The notes beneath the pieces were generated by a model. The model saw nothing but the letters and a program-made list of their open reading frames with translations, was not told the origin of the DNA and ran no database searches. A stretch of 64,000 bases of DNA. It comes from Adineta vaga. Taxonomy: Eukaryota; Rotifera. Made by a program: the position numbers and the translations under genes. The stretch is taken from assembly GCA_021613535.1 (NCBI GenBank), contig CP075492.1, forward strand, positions 16,616,001 through 16,680,000, written 5' to 3'. Positions 1 to 10,641 of this stretch are shown piece by piece; the stretch's first letter is position 1, and each line of letters starts with the position of its first letter.

Positions 1-30
1 TGTTCCTTATGCATTCAGTACGCTCAAGAA

Positions 31-61
31 AGGGTGGGTATGAATACAAGAAACCCTCAAG
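31..61. repeat. telomere-like inverted repeat, copy a
   Basis: The left arm AGGGTGGGT (31-39) faces ACCCTCAAG (53-61) across a 13-nt loop. This is a short, imperfect member of the dispersed family whose fuller copies carry GAGGGTGTGGGTGA and TCCACACCCTCAAG arms. It lies upstream of the first gene. Confidence 0.5.
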
Positions 62-161
62 TTGAGTCAATAACATGAAAACATTTATATTTTTCAAGAG
101 ATAGCATGACACATTCGATATAATGTCGTCATCATTTCTTGCGTAATAACCTACCTACATG

Positions 162-169
162 TATAAATA
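162..169 (+). promoter_or_regulatory. TATA-like box upstream of the GNAT gene
   Basis: TATAAATA sits about 70 bp before the ATG at 235, a plausible core promoter position for a short 5' leader. Confidence 0.35.
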
Positions 170-234
170 ATCTCGCTTTTTCCTTCGTTCTTTACATCTA
201 TACATGATTTATCACACAGTAATCGGTAATTCTT

Positions 235-1242
235 ATGGACTCTTCATTAAATTTATTCAATCATTCGACAATTGTCTATCGTTCAATAGAAAAACATGAA
301 CAACAGCAAGCACTTGATATGTTGTATTCTGTTTTTGAGAGTATTTCTGGTTGTTTTCAACGAGATTTTTCATCGGAAGCTTCGCCCAATTATCAAAACG
401 GTGATGCATTGGGTGCATGGCATAATGATAAATTAGTGAGTACCGTATTTATCCGACGTTTGATATTACGATCAAATGAAGATAATTTGGAATATCTATG
501 TGGTGGAATTTGTGATGTGGCTACCATACCTGAATATCGAAGACAAGGTCTCTCTCGACGTCTATTGACAATGGCTATTGACAAGATGGAGAAAAGTAAT
601 GCATTTGATCTTTCGATGTTGGGTACAGGCATACATAATCATTACACGACTTTGGGTTGGGAACAAATGCATCAACCTCATCCGGTAATAATTGATTGGA
701 AAAATATCATTGCGATACCTACAGATGTTACATGGCATTCGGCATCCGATATTTTGTCTAAGAACTCTGAGTCTTTGTTGAAAATCCATTCTAATAAACC
801 ACGCATCTATCAGATCGATCGATCACCCATTACAATATTTCAACAGTGGGTAACATGGGAATGGCAAAATGCTGAAGCAATTATCTGCGTTGAAGAATTT
901 GAAGGAGAGCAAGGATATATCGTGATCAGTAAACCAGACAATGAAACAGATGTATGTGTACTGGAATGGCGAGCTCCGAGTCTCAATCTCGAGAAGAAAC
1001 TTTTATCTCTTGCAGCCACAGAAATTCGTCGACGTCATGGACAAACAGTACCCATTCGTTTACATACATTACCACAGTATATGACAATTGACCAATTAAC
1101 AGAATGGGCGGGTCTAGTTAAGACTGAAATAAATTCAGATATAATGTTACGGAATATTCGATTACCAGACAATATTTACAACAAGATTAAAGAGGCCTTT
1201 TCTGATGGTCGTGCTACACATTGGACTGGTGATTTTTTCTGA
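235..1242 (+). CDS. GNAT-family N-acetyltransferase, Eis-like
   Basis: This single-exon 335-aa protein should transfer an acetyl group from acetyl-CoA to an amine; the substrate is unknown. The N-terminal third carries a GNAT core: strand CGGICDVATIPEYRRQGLSR (about residues 88-107) gives the acetyl-CoA loop R/Q-x-x-G-x-S, followed by a helix and LGTGIHNHYTTLGWEQM. A second alpha/beta half follows, as in Eis-type two-GNAT proteins, but it is shorter than bacterial Eis (about 400 aa) and I see no clear SCP2-like tail. No signal peptide or TM is visible. The start at 235 is preferred because the frame closes shortly upstream and a TATA-like box lies at 162-169. The lack of introns, unlike most neighbours, and the mainly bacterial distribution of Eis-like proteins make horizontal origin possible. 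Family call is fairly sure; function is not. Confidence 0.65.
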   Translation: MDSSLNLFNHSTIVYRSIEKHEQQQALDMLYSVFESISGCFQRDFSSEASPNYQNGDALGAWHNDKLVSTVFIRRLILRSNEDNLEYLCGGICDVATIPEYRRQGLSRRLLTMAIDKMEKSNAFDLSMLGTGIHNHYTTLGWEQMHQPHPVIIDWKNIIAIPTDVTWHSASDILSKNSESLLKIHSNKPRIYQIDRSPITIFQQWVTWEWQNAEAIICVEEFEGEQGYIVISKPDNETDVCVLEWRAPSLNLEKKLLSLAATEIRRRHGQTVPIRLHTLPQYMTIDQLTEWAGLVKTEINSDIMLRNIRLPDNIYNKIKEAFSDGRATHWTGDFF

Positions 1243-1332
1243 TTGACTTTATGTACAATAGACGTTCATAAGAATTGTCATTTTGAAAATATATTAGTCG
1301 ATGACCTTTGAGAACGGATGTGACTATTAATA

Positions 1333-1394
1333 GAGGGTGAAGAAGTCAGTGTTGGTATTGCATCGATTTGAAACCCATCCACACCTTCACCCTA
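1333..1394. repeat. telomere-like inverted repeat, copy b
   Basis: GAGGGTGAAGAAGT (1333-1346) is opposed by ACACCTTCACCCTA (1381-1394), which reads TAGGGTGAAGGTGT on the other strand. The loop is about 34 nt. It occupies the 339-bp spacer between the GNAT gene and the next gene. Confidence 0.6.
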
Positions 1395-1523
1395 GTAAAT
1401 TTGAAGGATGGCGATATTACAAAGCATAAAATAACGATAAGAAAAAATGAGTTAGATGTCATTATCTATATGTAAATATATATATTGTGTTTGTCTATTC
1501 TTATGGTAGCACGTCACACTTTG

Positions 1524-1532
1524 TATATAAAT
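1524..1532 (+). promoter_or_regulatory. TATA-like box
   Basis: TATATAAAT lies 50 bp upstream of the ATG at 1582 and fits a core promoter for the secreted Cys-rich protein. Confidence 0.4.
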
Positions 1533-1581
1533 GCGTTTATCAGTTTGAATTTTATTCTATTTCACAATTCTACACTGTAAT

Positions 1582-2484
1582 ATGTTGTATCAAACTATCA
1601 TTTCATTCGTATTGATTACTATTGTCTTCACCGACAACGGTCCGTTGATCAATTTGAAAAATGGTTCACATCTGAAATCATTAATCAAAGAAGAGAACAC
1701 TTTCACAAAAAGTTCGAAGATGATAAATTGTCTTAGTTCGTGCGTTTTCGAGCTTTCTTTCAACGGCTCATTTACCATACCATCAAGTTGTACAACTTAT
1801 GTACCATCCAGAAAATGTTCAATAAAACTTTCGATAGATTATATAAAACACAAAGGTTCTGCCTTCTTCGAACGCGATAATGTAATGGATGATGATTTCG
1901 ATGTTAGTATTAAAGCATTCGGTCGATTCTCTTTTAAAGAAAATCATAACGAACAAAATATAATGTGGACCTATGATTGTTCCATCAATGATAATTGTAG
2001 TGTTAATTATTTTAATAAATATATTTTACATTATATTGGATTAACTAAACAACTTCAAACTTTATATGATCAATTTTCTACATTACTTGATTATTCTGGT
2101 AGTCATTCACCAAATGTACAACAATGTTATAGTAATCCAAATACATTAGACAATTGCATGAATGGAACTTGTGTATATAATTCAGTCCGTGAACAGAATG
2201 TAACTACTCAGTATTGTAAATTCTCGCAAGATTTTACCCGAGTTCTTTATGAAATAGTTCAAACAACTCCATCCACTCGGTCAATTTCATTTTTTGATGT
2301 AGTCACATTTGAATGCAATATAGACAAATGTAATTCTCTTGAAACTGCAGCAGCAGTCAACAAAGCAATTGAAGAAAATTGGGGTGGTATTTTGGACACG
2401 AATTCTTCATCAATAAACTTAATTAGTTTGCCTTTTTATATGTTAGTGAGCATTCATTTTCTTTTAATAAACCTTTTTCTTTGA
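1582..2484 (+). CDS. secreted, possibly GPI-anchored Cys-rich protein
   Basis: I do not recognise a named family. The 300-aa product starts with a hydrophobic leader (residues 1-17, MLYQTIISFVLITIVFT) and ends with a hydrophobic tail (about 282-300) after an Asn/Ser-rich stretch, as in GPI-anchored proteins. In between are about 16 cysteines and many N-glycosylation sequons. A C-x-x-x-x-C-N motif near residue 245 (CNIDKCN) recalls the ending of three-finger/Ly6 domains, but spacing elsewhere does not fit well, so that is only a suggestion. It is a single exon with a TATA-like box 50 bp upstream. Expected location is the cell surface. The following 499 bp (2485-2983) is AT-rich and shows no supported feature. 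Confidence 0.6.
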   Translation: MLYQTIISFVLITIVFTDNGPLINLKNGSHLKSLIKEENTFTKSSKMINCLSSCVFELSFNGSFTIPSSCTTYVPSRKCSIKLSIDYIKHKGSAFFERDNVMDDDFDVSIKAFGRFSFKENHNEQNIMWTYDCSINDNCSVNYFNKYILHYIGLTKQLQTLYDQFSTLLDYSGSHSPNVQQCYSNPNTLDNCMNGTCVYNSVREQNVTTQYCKFSQDFTRVLYEIVQTTPSTRSISFFDVVTFECNIDKCNSLETAAAVNKAIEENWGGILDTNSSSINLISLPFYMLVSIHFLLINLFL

Positions 2485-2983
2485 ACAATATATTCGAATA
2501 TTTCAATGAAATTTTGTTATTGAAATGTATAAAAAGAAGGAGAAAGAAAACATTTGCTTTTGTTTCAAACTCGACAGTTTGTTGTCTATAATCCTGTCAA
2601 TTGACAAAATTTTCGAAGTAAAACAAAAATTTGATCGATTCTGTTTCAATATTAAAAAGAAAAAAATTCTTATTTATGTTAAGTATTTCTTTCGTTTCTC
2701 TCATGATGAAAGAACGAATGTGCAAAGAATATTTCAAATCATGATTTGATTGTCAGAAAGTAACATCTAGGTTTGTGTGAAGTAAAGAAATAAATAATTA
2801 TAGTCAGTTTTTTAAACGTATGATTTTTTTCCAACAGTTCCTTATTTTAAATAAAAAGTCATGAATATTCATAAACTCTCTTCCATGGAACATATATTCT
2901 TTGTACAGTTTGTCAATATTGGCATTAGCAATTATTTGATAGATTTTTAGTGATATTTTATTTCTAATACATTAGATATTCAA

Positions 2984-5367
2984 ATGACTGAAGTAGAACC
3001 ATCTCCATTAGTCGTAATAGTTTCTGGTGGTGGACCAGTTGGTTTAACATTTTCTTTAAATCTCGTTATGATGATGGATAAACATGTAAAAATTATTATA
3101 TATGAAGGTCGTTGGTTTGTTGATGAAAATGGTATTACACGATGGCAAGGTGAAGAACAAGGTAAAATGCGTCGAGATCAAGTTGTAACTTTACAAGATC
3201 ATGTGATAGAACAAATGCCTATTTATATACAAGAAGGTCTTTTTAAACATGTTAATGAAAGAGTTTGGCCAACATCAAGAAATATTCCCATACGAGAAGT
3301 TGAAGATCGATTATTTGACTTAATTCAACCATTTGTACAAACAGGTCAAGTAGAATTAATTACTGAATCATTACAAGAACAAACAGAACGTCTTGTACAA
3401 GGTGATTTTGATGTATTAATTGGTACTGATGGTTCAAATTCTTTTGTACGTCGTTATTGTAATATATCAATGGTTAGTGAAGGAGTAGAATATGCTTGTG
3501 GTGTAGCTTATAATATTCCCATAGAAATACCTATCTCAGAAGAACCATTACATCAAGCATTGAATTGTATATTAACTGTTGCTCAAACACGTTATTTAGT
3601 TAATTCATCATCGAGTCGTCGTGGTTATTTAAATATACGTTTAATTAAAAGTGAATATGATGAATTACGTGAACGTTTACAAGAATCTCAAGAACGAAAT
3701 CAAACATTAGATTTATTAGATGTAAATACATGTCCAAATTCATCTCTTATTTGGAATATTGTTCGTCAAGGTTTAGAATTTTTTAAAATTCATTCAAGAT
3801 ATGTTTTTCGCGTTGCACCAATTGAAATCAATGTTCGACATGCAGCAATTGTTGTTCGAGAACTTCGTTTTGAATTGAAACAAGATGTTAATATTGGAAA
3901 GAAACAATATAAAACTGTTTTAGCTTGTTTAGCTGGTGATGCAGCTTTAAATGTTCATTTCTGGCCCGGCCGTGGAATGAATAGTGGCATGAAAGCAGCT
4001 ATGGCTCTTGCACGAAATATTCTTCGTTCTTGTACATCAAAAACATTACCACAAACGATAATTGTTCGTAAACCATTACGTTTTCTTGATTTTCTTGATT
4101 ATGAAGGTTTTATGGCTCGTCTTCGTGCACGCGAACAACAAGGACGATCTTTACGTGTTCTTATTGATCCAATTGATCAAAGTGTTGTAGAATCGTACTC
4201 TTATGCAGCAATGAGTCATTGTCATGTTCGATATATGAAACGATTAATTCGAAAATTACAAGATATGCGTCAACGTCTTCAAGAAAGATCAGATTGGCCT
4301 CATCAAAATCGACCAATTACAGATGAAGAATTACAACATGCATCAAATCGAATATCACCTAATGCTATAGCTCAACTTTCACTAGCAAATCCATGGCCAA
4401 CACGAGAAATGGGTGGAATGGATGTTCTTGTTCAAGATACATATCCATTTGATCTGAAAAACTTTTTCGATGTACCACAATTGAAAAAGAAATCATTAAC
4501 TCGTATGCCAAGTGTCTTTATTCGACAACGTCCTCTTTCATTATGGATTGTTGATCAAATAGTGAATGATATAATTAAGAATTTACCAAAAGAACCATCA
4601 ACTGAATATAAAATTGTTAATACAATTGAAGAAGCAAAAGGATGGATTATAACCAATCGAGAATTACTTCGAATACCAGGTACTTCTTTTAAAGTTGTCA
4701 TTGCTTGGTCAGAGATTAATCAAATGATAGCTGTTAATTTTATACGAACAATTCGTAATGAAGAAGCACATGTTCCAATATTAATTTTTACAAATAAAAG
4801 AGATGAAATTCAACCAGCATTGGAATTTCCTAATGTTACTGCAACTGATATACATTTTGATCTTTATGAATTTATTGGAATTAATCAAGAAACACAATGG
4901 AATATGGGTTGTCGTGTTTCACATTTGGAAACGTGACTGAACCAAATATTTCATCAGTTGTGTTTCGACAATCAATGAAATCATTTGCATCACTTATCTT
5001 ATGGATTGATTCGGCTGATAATGATTCAATAGTAGTAGAACGATTAAAAACGATGTATCCACAGTTTCAAATTGAATTTACACCAACTTTAAATGAAACA
5101 AGAACATATCTCGATAAAAATAGAAAAGATATCGAACAACGTTCAAAATTTATTGTTATTTGTCGTGGTCATTATTCCGATGAATCAAAAAACGTTCTTG
5201 ATGTTATAAAACTTTTAGATGAATTTAATTTAAGTATTTCACTTGGTGTTTATACTAAAGATCGATTACGACTTTGTCAAAAAATAACAACTATTCCAAA
5301 CTATGTTCAAGTTTTTGATAAACGAGAAGAATTAATTCAATTCGTTGTTGATGAACTAAACAAATAA
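2984..5367 (+). CDS. FAD-dependent monooxygenase fused to receiver-like domains
   Basis: Two exons, 2984-4907 and 4958-5367, joined by a 50-nt GT-AG intron (4908-4957) give 777 aa in frame; donors at 4911 or 4914 also keep frame. Residues 10-345 form an FAD-monooxygenase fold: G15-G-G-P-V-G20 (nucleotide-binding loop), D149-G150, and G318-D319 followed by HFWPGRGMNSGMKAA. After an Arg-rich helical stretch, residues about 540-640 and 650-777 look like two degenerate receiver (CheY-like) domains; the second begins LILWIDSADND, and neither shows an obvious phospho-acceptor Asp at the end of strand 3. The donor is not the usual GTAAG, so a real frameshift at the junction is the alternative. The role could be redox-coupled signalling, but this is inference. 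Confidence 0.6.
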
Positions 5368-6062
5368 ATTTTTTTTCTATATTATTTTTCTTATGAATAA
5401 AAAGATTCATTTTCACTTTATTTATCAATCAACACATGTTGTCATAAGTTCAGGTGATGATTCAAATGCTAGAAATAATATGTTGATCACTTTGCACTTA
5501 CAAATAACTGATGAAATACTCAAAACGTATCTTAAGATATACAGAATATATTTAAAAAATGGCAATAATAAGAGAAAGAGGAAAAAACCAAGAGGAAGGT
5601 TGACGGAATTGGCTTAACAGAAAAGAACGAAAAAAGGTGGTAGTACTTGGCAAAATCCGTATTCAAAAGTATATAAAGGACAAATATATATATATATATA
5701 TATATACGTGTATATCTTTCTTCGTATATGAGAAAATATACTGCTTGTTGGAAATCAGAAATAAAATTGATTCATTTTCTTAAGGTTAAATACATCACAA
5801 AAAGCAATTGCTACACACAGTGATTGTTTTTCTACGTAAGTATGTTTCTATTCTATATACTTCTATTTGTCAGACTGAATTTTTGAATCAGTAGAAATTG
5901 TAGTCGCAGCAATAGTGAGAAAGCTCTGTAACTATAGATTTGAAGTATTCTTTTAAAGATTTTTTATTAATTTTATGATCGTAATCTCAATTCTAATAAT
6001 ATGAAGTTTATCTTTTAGTATTTATAGAATAAAACCTGTTGATTATCGTGATAAAAGATTGA
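5368..6062. other. spacer with a (TA)n tract
   Basis: Non-coding AT-rich DNA holding a pure TA run at about 5681-5705. No ORF of believable composition is present; the 74-codon frame at 5393-5617 is low-complexity Lys/Arg and is not called. Confidence 0.5.
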
Positions 6063-6446
6063 ATGCTTGTTTCATTTAGGTCCAATACTTCGTACCATTT
6101 ATCAGTAATGATTACTAACAAATATAAAACAACATCATTATCGACTCATCAGTTGCAACAAAACATAATTCAAAACTATTTGCTCATGTGGGTAGATGAC
6201 AACCTTGATGAAGAGCAGATTGATTATCAAATTGTATTTAAACAATTATATCATATTGTCAATCAGGTTATAATTTGCAGAGATCAAGAACATTGCATTA
6301 AGTGTCTTAATCAGATGAATGATGGGAAGGCTTTCGTCATCATATCAGATACTTTAAGTCATGATCTTGTGCCACGAATTCATGATATGGAAAAAGTTCA
6401 AAACATTTACATATCTTGTGGCAATAAGACAGAATATAAGCAATGA
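6063..6446 (+). pseudogene. receiver-like N-terminal segment cut off by TGA
   Basis: This 127-codon frame ends at TGA 6444-6446, yet the same frame stays open from the stop to 8771 and the codons between 6447 and 6548 read like protein. The segment contains LLMWVDDN (residues 39-46) and FVIISDTLSHDLVPRIHDM (about 100-118), a receiver-like fold also found at 31805-32032 and 35736-36282. In those relatives the region after the G-N-K/R motif runs on without a stop. The better initiator may be the second Met at 6108. I read this as the N-terminus of the ART-TPR protein, removed by a nonsense mutation; stop-codon readthrough is less likely. Confidence 0.55.
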
Positions 6447-6548
6447 ACAAAAGAATGGTCCAAAGTTGAAGACATAATTACTGGAATTAAATCTTTTTCT
6501 CAGTCGTTAAGAAAGGTCACGCGCCGACTTGATCATAATGAAATACCA

Positions 6549-8771
6549 ATGAGCTTCATTTCAAAGCAGGCAATCTCATTAGTAACATCATCAAGACATT
6601 CAAATCTCAATCAATTAGAACCTATTTTTATGTATTCTGTTTTATTCAAGGAAATTATATTGGATATTGATGATGAAGATGAGACAAAATCTGTCAAAGA
6701 TCTATTGGCCTATTGTCATCTACACAATATTTCTGAACAACAATTAGATGAGTTTCAAAATGAATATCAGAAGCAATCACCAATTCAATTGTATACCAAA
6801 TGTATTTTTCTTTACCGCATGCTTAATCAGGCTCTGCGAATATTTGAAACAGAATCCATGATCAAAATGAGCTTTTTCATTCGCAATCTTCATCGACAAT
6901 TAGAAAAACTTCAGAAAGAACAAATGAATACCTATAACGACAAGTTTATCGTTTATCGTGGTCAAGCACTTAGTCAACAAGATTTTCAACGTTTACTTGA
7001 TATCAAAGGTGGCCTTCTTTCGTTTAACAATTTCCTATCAACGAGTAAAGAGCGAGAAATTGCTATGGCATTTGCTGAAAGTGTATTAGATGATGATACT
7101 GGAGTTATGGCTGTTATTTTTATAATAACAATTAATATTGATCAAGTATCTACTTTAACTACTCCGTTTGCCATCATTGCTGATTATAGCGATTTTCCAC
7201 AAGAGGAAGAAGTTTTGTTTTCAATGCATACAGTGTTCCGCGTTAGTAACATTGAACAGTCGGTTACTTATAATCATCTCTGGGAAGTAAAACTGACATT
7301 AACAGATGATAATGATCCACAACTAGTTGATCTTACGGAACGAATGAAAGAAGAAATCGATGGGAAAGGATGGAATCAAATGGGTAAATTAATGTTGAAA
7401 GTAGGACATTTCGATCAAGCTGAAGTACTTTACAATGAATTACTCAAGAGTGCTTCAACTAATAGCAACAAAGCAGATATATATCAGCGATTAGGAGAGA
7501 TAAAACATTGGCAAGGACAATTTCAAGAAGCTATTTCATTGTGCGAAAAATCCTTAGAAATAAATAGAAATTCTATTCAGGAAAATTATACCTGTTCGGC
7601 TGCTAACTACAATTCTATCGGTCTTACGTATTGTGCTATGGGTGATTTTTCAGAAGCACTTGGTTTTTTCGAAAAAGCACTTCATATTAGAGAAAATTAT
7701 TTGTCTTTAAATCATCCTGATTCGGCTGAATCTTGCAACAATATTGGTCTGGTATATAACAACATAGGTGATTTTTTGAAAGCACTTGAATTTTTCGAAA
7801 GGGCATGTAAAATCTGGCAAATAGCACTTCCTTCGAATCATCCTTCATTGGCTATTTCTTATAATAACATCGGTGGAGTTTATGAAGACATGGGTGATTA
7901 TTCGAAAGCACTCGAATTTTACGAAAAATCACGTACACTGTTAGAAACAGCATTGCTTTCGAATCATCCTTCATTGGCTACTTCCTACAATAACATCGGT
8001 ATAATACATAGAAACATGGTTTATTACTCTAAAGCACTCGAGTTTTACGAAAAATCTTGTAAAATATTAGAGATGACTCTTCCTGCAGATCATCTTAGGT
8101 TGGCAACTCCCTATGATAATATGGGTATTGTATATAATAACATGGGCGATTATTCGAAAGCACTTGAATTTTATGAAAAAACACTTAAAATATTACAAAA
8201 CACTCTTCCTTCCAATCATCCACATTTGGCGGCTACAATTAGTCAGTTCGGAAGAGTTCATCGCAGTTTGAAAGATTATCCGAAAGCGTTAAATTATTTT
8301 GAAAAATGTCTCGCAATAATGCAAGAGAGTTTGCCTGAAAAACATCCAAATATAGCTATTACATACAGTAATATTGGCGATGTCCATCGATTAATGGGTG
8401 ATTATGAACGAGCATTAACATTTCATCGAAGAGCATTGAATATTCAGGATAATATTACATGTAGTCTACTTGAATGTGCCGATACATACGTAAATTTAGG
8501 CGAAACATGTCATGATATGCAAGATTATAACATGGCATTAGTATATTTCAGAAAAGGTCTGTATGTCCGTGAAGAGAAATTATCAGAAGATCATGATTTG
8601 GCAATAGTTCATCATAGTTTAGCAAAACTATATTTGTCTACCGGTGAATATCAACTTGCAATGGAAAGTGTTCAACAAGCCATTACAATCGGTGAAAAGA
8701 AATTACTTTCAACACATCCAGATATTGTTGATTATCGAGAAACGTATGAAACGATTCGAAAGAAAATGTAA
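6549..8771 (+). CDS. ADP-ribosyltransferase with eleven TPR repeats
   Basis: The 740-aa frame carries an ART domain (residues about 85-260) with the R-S-ExE triad visible: R137 in VYRGQ, S164-T-S166 in NFLSTS and E219-E-E221 in QEEEVLF. From about residue 270 to 735 come eleven TPR units, nine with the 42-residue spacing and NHP linker of kinesin light chains. ARTs move ADP-ribose from NAD+ to a protein side chain; ExE usually goes with arginine as target. The TPR superhelix should bind a partner or substrate. ART-TPR fusions are known from bdelloid genomes. The ATG at 6549 is the first after the in-frame TGA at 6444; the original protein probably began near 6108. AATAAA-like signals follow at 8785 and 8807. 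Uncertain whether expressed. Confidence 0.75.
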   Translation: MSFISKQAISLVTSSRHSNLNQLEPIFMYSVLFKEIILDIDDEDETKSVKDLLAYCHLHNISEQQLDEFQNEYQKQSPIQLYTKCIFLYRMLNQALRIFETESMIKMSFFIRNLHRQLEKLQKEQMNTYNDKFIVYRGQALSQQDFQRLLDIKGGLLSFNNFLSTSKEREIAMAFAESVLDDDTGVMAVIFIITINIDQVSTLTTPFAIIADYSDFPQEEEVLFSMHTVFRVSNIEQSVTYNHLWEVKLTLTDDNDPQLVDLTERMKEEIDGKGWNQMGKLMLKVGHFDQAEVLYNELLKSASTNSNKADIYQRLGEIKHWQGQFQEAISLCEKSLEINRNSIQENYTCSAANYNSIGLTYCAMGDFSEALGFFEKALHIRENYLSLNHPDSAESCNNIGLVYNNIGDFLKALEFFERACKIWQIALPSNHPSLAISYNNIGGVYEDMGDYSKALEFYEKSRTLLETALLSNHPSLATSYNNIGIIHRNMVYYSKALEFYEKSCKILEMTLPADHLRLATPYDNMGIVYNNMGDYSKALEFYEKTLKILQNTLPSNHPHLAATISQFGRVHRSLKDYPKALNYFEKCLAIMQESLPEKHPNIAITYSNIGDVHRLMGDYERALTFHRRALNIQDNITCSLLECADTYVNLGETCHDMQDYNMALVYFRKGLYVREEKLSEDHDLAIVHHSLAKLYLSTGEYQLAMESVQQAITIGEKKLLSTHPDIVDYRETYETIRKKM

Positions 8772-8974
8772 TTTTTCTTCAAAAATAAATTCAGCTATAC
8801 GAATTTAATAAAATGACTGTTCACTCGTAAACTTGAAATTGGACAATAAGTATAGCTTAGACATATCATTAACTTGATCATTTCAATTGAAAATTTCATA
8901 GAAAAAAATTATTTTTATTTATAAGTAAATTATACTAACAATTTTTTGGTACGACAAATCATGATTTAATAGAA

Positions 8975-9538
8975 TTATGTATGTATTTCAAGTTTCATAA
9001 TAAATTCACGATCCTTCCATTCACCAACAGGATAATCGTATTCACCAACTTTAATAAAACCGTAGTGCTTATAAAATTTCTGTGCTTTATAATTTTCAGA
9101 CAGTACAGATAACCATATTGGTCGATTGGGACAATGTTCTTCTAACCATAATAACATCGCATTCATTAGTTGTTGACCAAAACCATAAGTTTGTCGATCA
9201 CGTTGAACATATAAACGATTCACTGCTCCATCTTTACCTGATTGAACATCAGGATGAGGAAAATCATTTGCGTCACAATAACCAGCAATGCTATATGCAA
9301 CAAGTTCTTTGGTTTGTTCATCTTCAATTACCCAAACAGCATATTGAAGATCATTACATATTTTCTTGGCAAAATACTCCGGAGTTGTCGATAATTGATA
9401 ATAAGAATTAATATCATTCGCAGAATATGGAATTGCAAAATCTTCAACAAATGTTTCAGCAAATGTTCTTCGAGAAAGTTTAGATAATGCATCTACATCC
9501 ACTATGATGGCACGACGAAGTTTATATTGACTATTCAT
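8975..9538 (-). CDS. GNAT-family N-acetyltransferase
   Basis: The 187-aa single-exon protein is a complete one-domain GNAT. Motif A is VNRLYVQRDRQTYGFGQQLM (about residues 107-126): the strand with basic loop R-x-x-x-G-x-G that holds the acetyl-CoA pyrophosphate. Motif B follows as WLSVLSENYKAQKFYKHYGF, where the Asn and Tyr are in the usual places. It ends ten residues after the last strand, normal for the family. It is convergent with the ART-TPR gene, 203 bp apart, and is not closely similar to the GNAT gene at 235. The substrate cannot be told. It is intronless and close in style to bacterial RimI/PhnO-like enzymes, so transfer is possible but unproven. Confidence 0.75.
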   Translation of the reverse strand: MNSQYKLRRAIIVDVDALSKLSRRTFAETFVEDFAIPYSANDINSYYQLSTTPEYFAKKICNDLQYAVWVIEDEQTKELVAYSIAGYCDANDFPHPDVQSGKDGAVNRLYVQRDRQTYGFGQQLMNAMLLWLEEHCPNRPIWLSVLSENYKAQKFYKHYGFIKVGEYDYPVGEWKDREFIMKLEIHT

Positions 9539-10026
9539 CGATAAGTAACCTGAAAGTTTAAGTCATATTTCAATGCATTGGAGATAAGAAAAATATATCC
9601 GATTGAATTACTGTTCTCTTTTTTTTTCGTTCTTATCAAAATGAAATGAGAAAAAGCAATTAATTTTTATCCTATCGAATAGAGAAAATTTGATACAAAT
9701 TGAATAAAATATTTTAAAAACGATCGAATCGAACTTACAATTTTTCCAATTCATACGATCAAACATTAATTTCTCGCATAAATTTTTCTCAGAGTGAATG
9801 AGAAATCATTAAATCATAAGAATTATTCGTCATCCTTATCGACTTAATCGTAGGTTTAGAATAAAATGTGTTTGTGTTAAAGAAAAAATATTGAATAAAA
9901 AACATTTCATCTTTTTCCTATAAGAAAAATATAGTTCTTTGGATCATCATTTACAATATAATCAATATTAACAGAGATTTTTTTCTCTATGTAGCTCCGG
10001 AATACTTTCTCATTTTGAGTGCGTAC

Positions 10027-10082
10027 GGGTGGGTGTGGGTTGTGAGTGAGAATCTTCTATACTATATCCTCATCCTCACTCC
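10027..10082. repeat. telomere-like repeat, copy c (imperfect)
   Basis: GGGTGGGTGTGGGT (10027-10040), close to two TGTGGG units, is followed by a GAGTGAG/CTCATCCTCACTCC pair ending at 10082. The arms match less well than in other copies. Confidence 0.4.
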
Positions 10083-10601
10083 AAATTTTTGGTGCTGCTC
10101 CCATAGGTCGCAAGGAAGGTTGACGGGAGATTGACATGGCTATTGGAGAAGGGGATGGAAGTAGGGGCCCTGGGTGAAATTTCATCCATTTGATTATGTG
10201 ATGGCTAAGGAAACTAAACTGTCCACGACACTTCCGTATGTACAAGGAAAAGGCGAGAGAGATGAAATACGGAAAGTGGTTGAAATTTAATCCGTTTTTG
10301 AGCAGCTCATTTGATCGATCTTTAGAGTATCCATATATTACTACGTTTTCGCCTTGGTATAGTTGTGGCACCTGGAAGTGAAAGCTATTTAAAAGTAAAA
10401 TACTTACACCCACAGAATATTCTTTGGGCTATCGTGCCTTTTCGTCGATGCACGTATATTCGTCGTATATGAAATGTTAACCTGAAGTCTAAGGGTTTCC
10501 AGATCCGGACTGAATTGGAAATAGATTTGGGCGGGAACTGTTATAAAACGTGTGAATGCGGAATGCTATGCAATATAACTTCTTCTAATTAAGATATGCA
10601 C

Positions 10602-10641
10602 GAGGGTGAGGGTCTCTTGTATTAACACCCACACCCTCAAG
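10602..10641. repeat. telomere-like inverted repeat, copy d
   Basis: GAGGGTGAGGGT (10602-10613) faces CACCCACACCCTCAAG (10626-10641) over a 12-nt loop. The right flank GATGATGT resembles those of copies e and h. Confidence 0.65.

Noticed and set aside
2525-2749. 74-codon plus-strand ORF
   Set aside because: Low-complexity Lys/Phe/Ile composition in AT-rich spacer, no domain, no splice context.
5393-5617. 74-codon plus-strand ORF
   Set aside because: Starts inside the 3' flank of the FAD-fusion gene at an AATAAA-like signal and ends in an Arg/Lys run; no domain.
10057-10413. 118-codon minus-strand ORF
   Set aside because: Partly low-complexity (PLLPSPSP) and ends beside repeat copy c; no recognisable domain.
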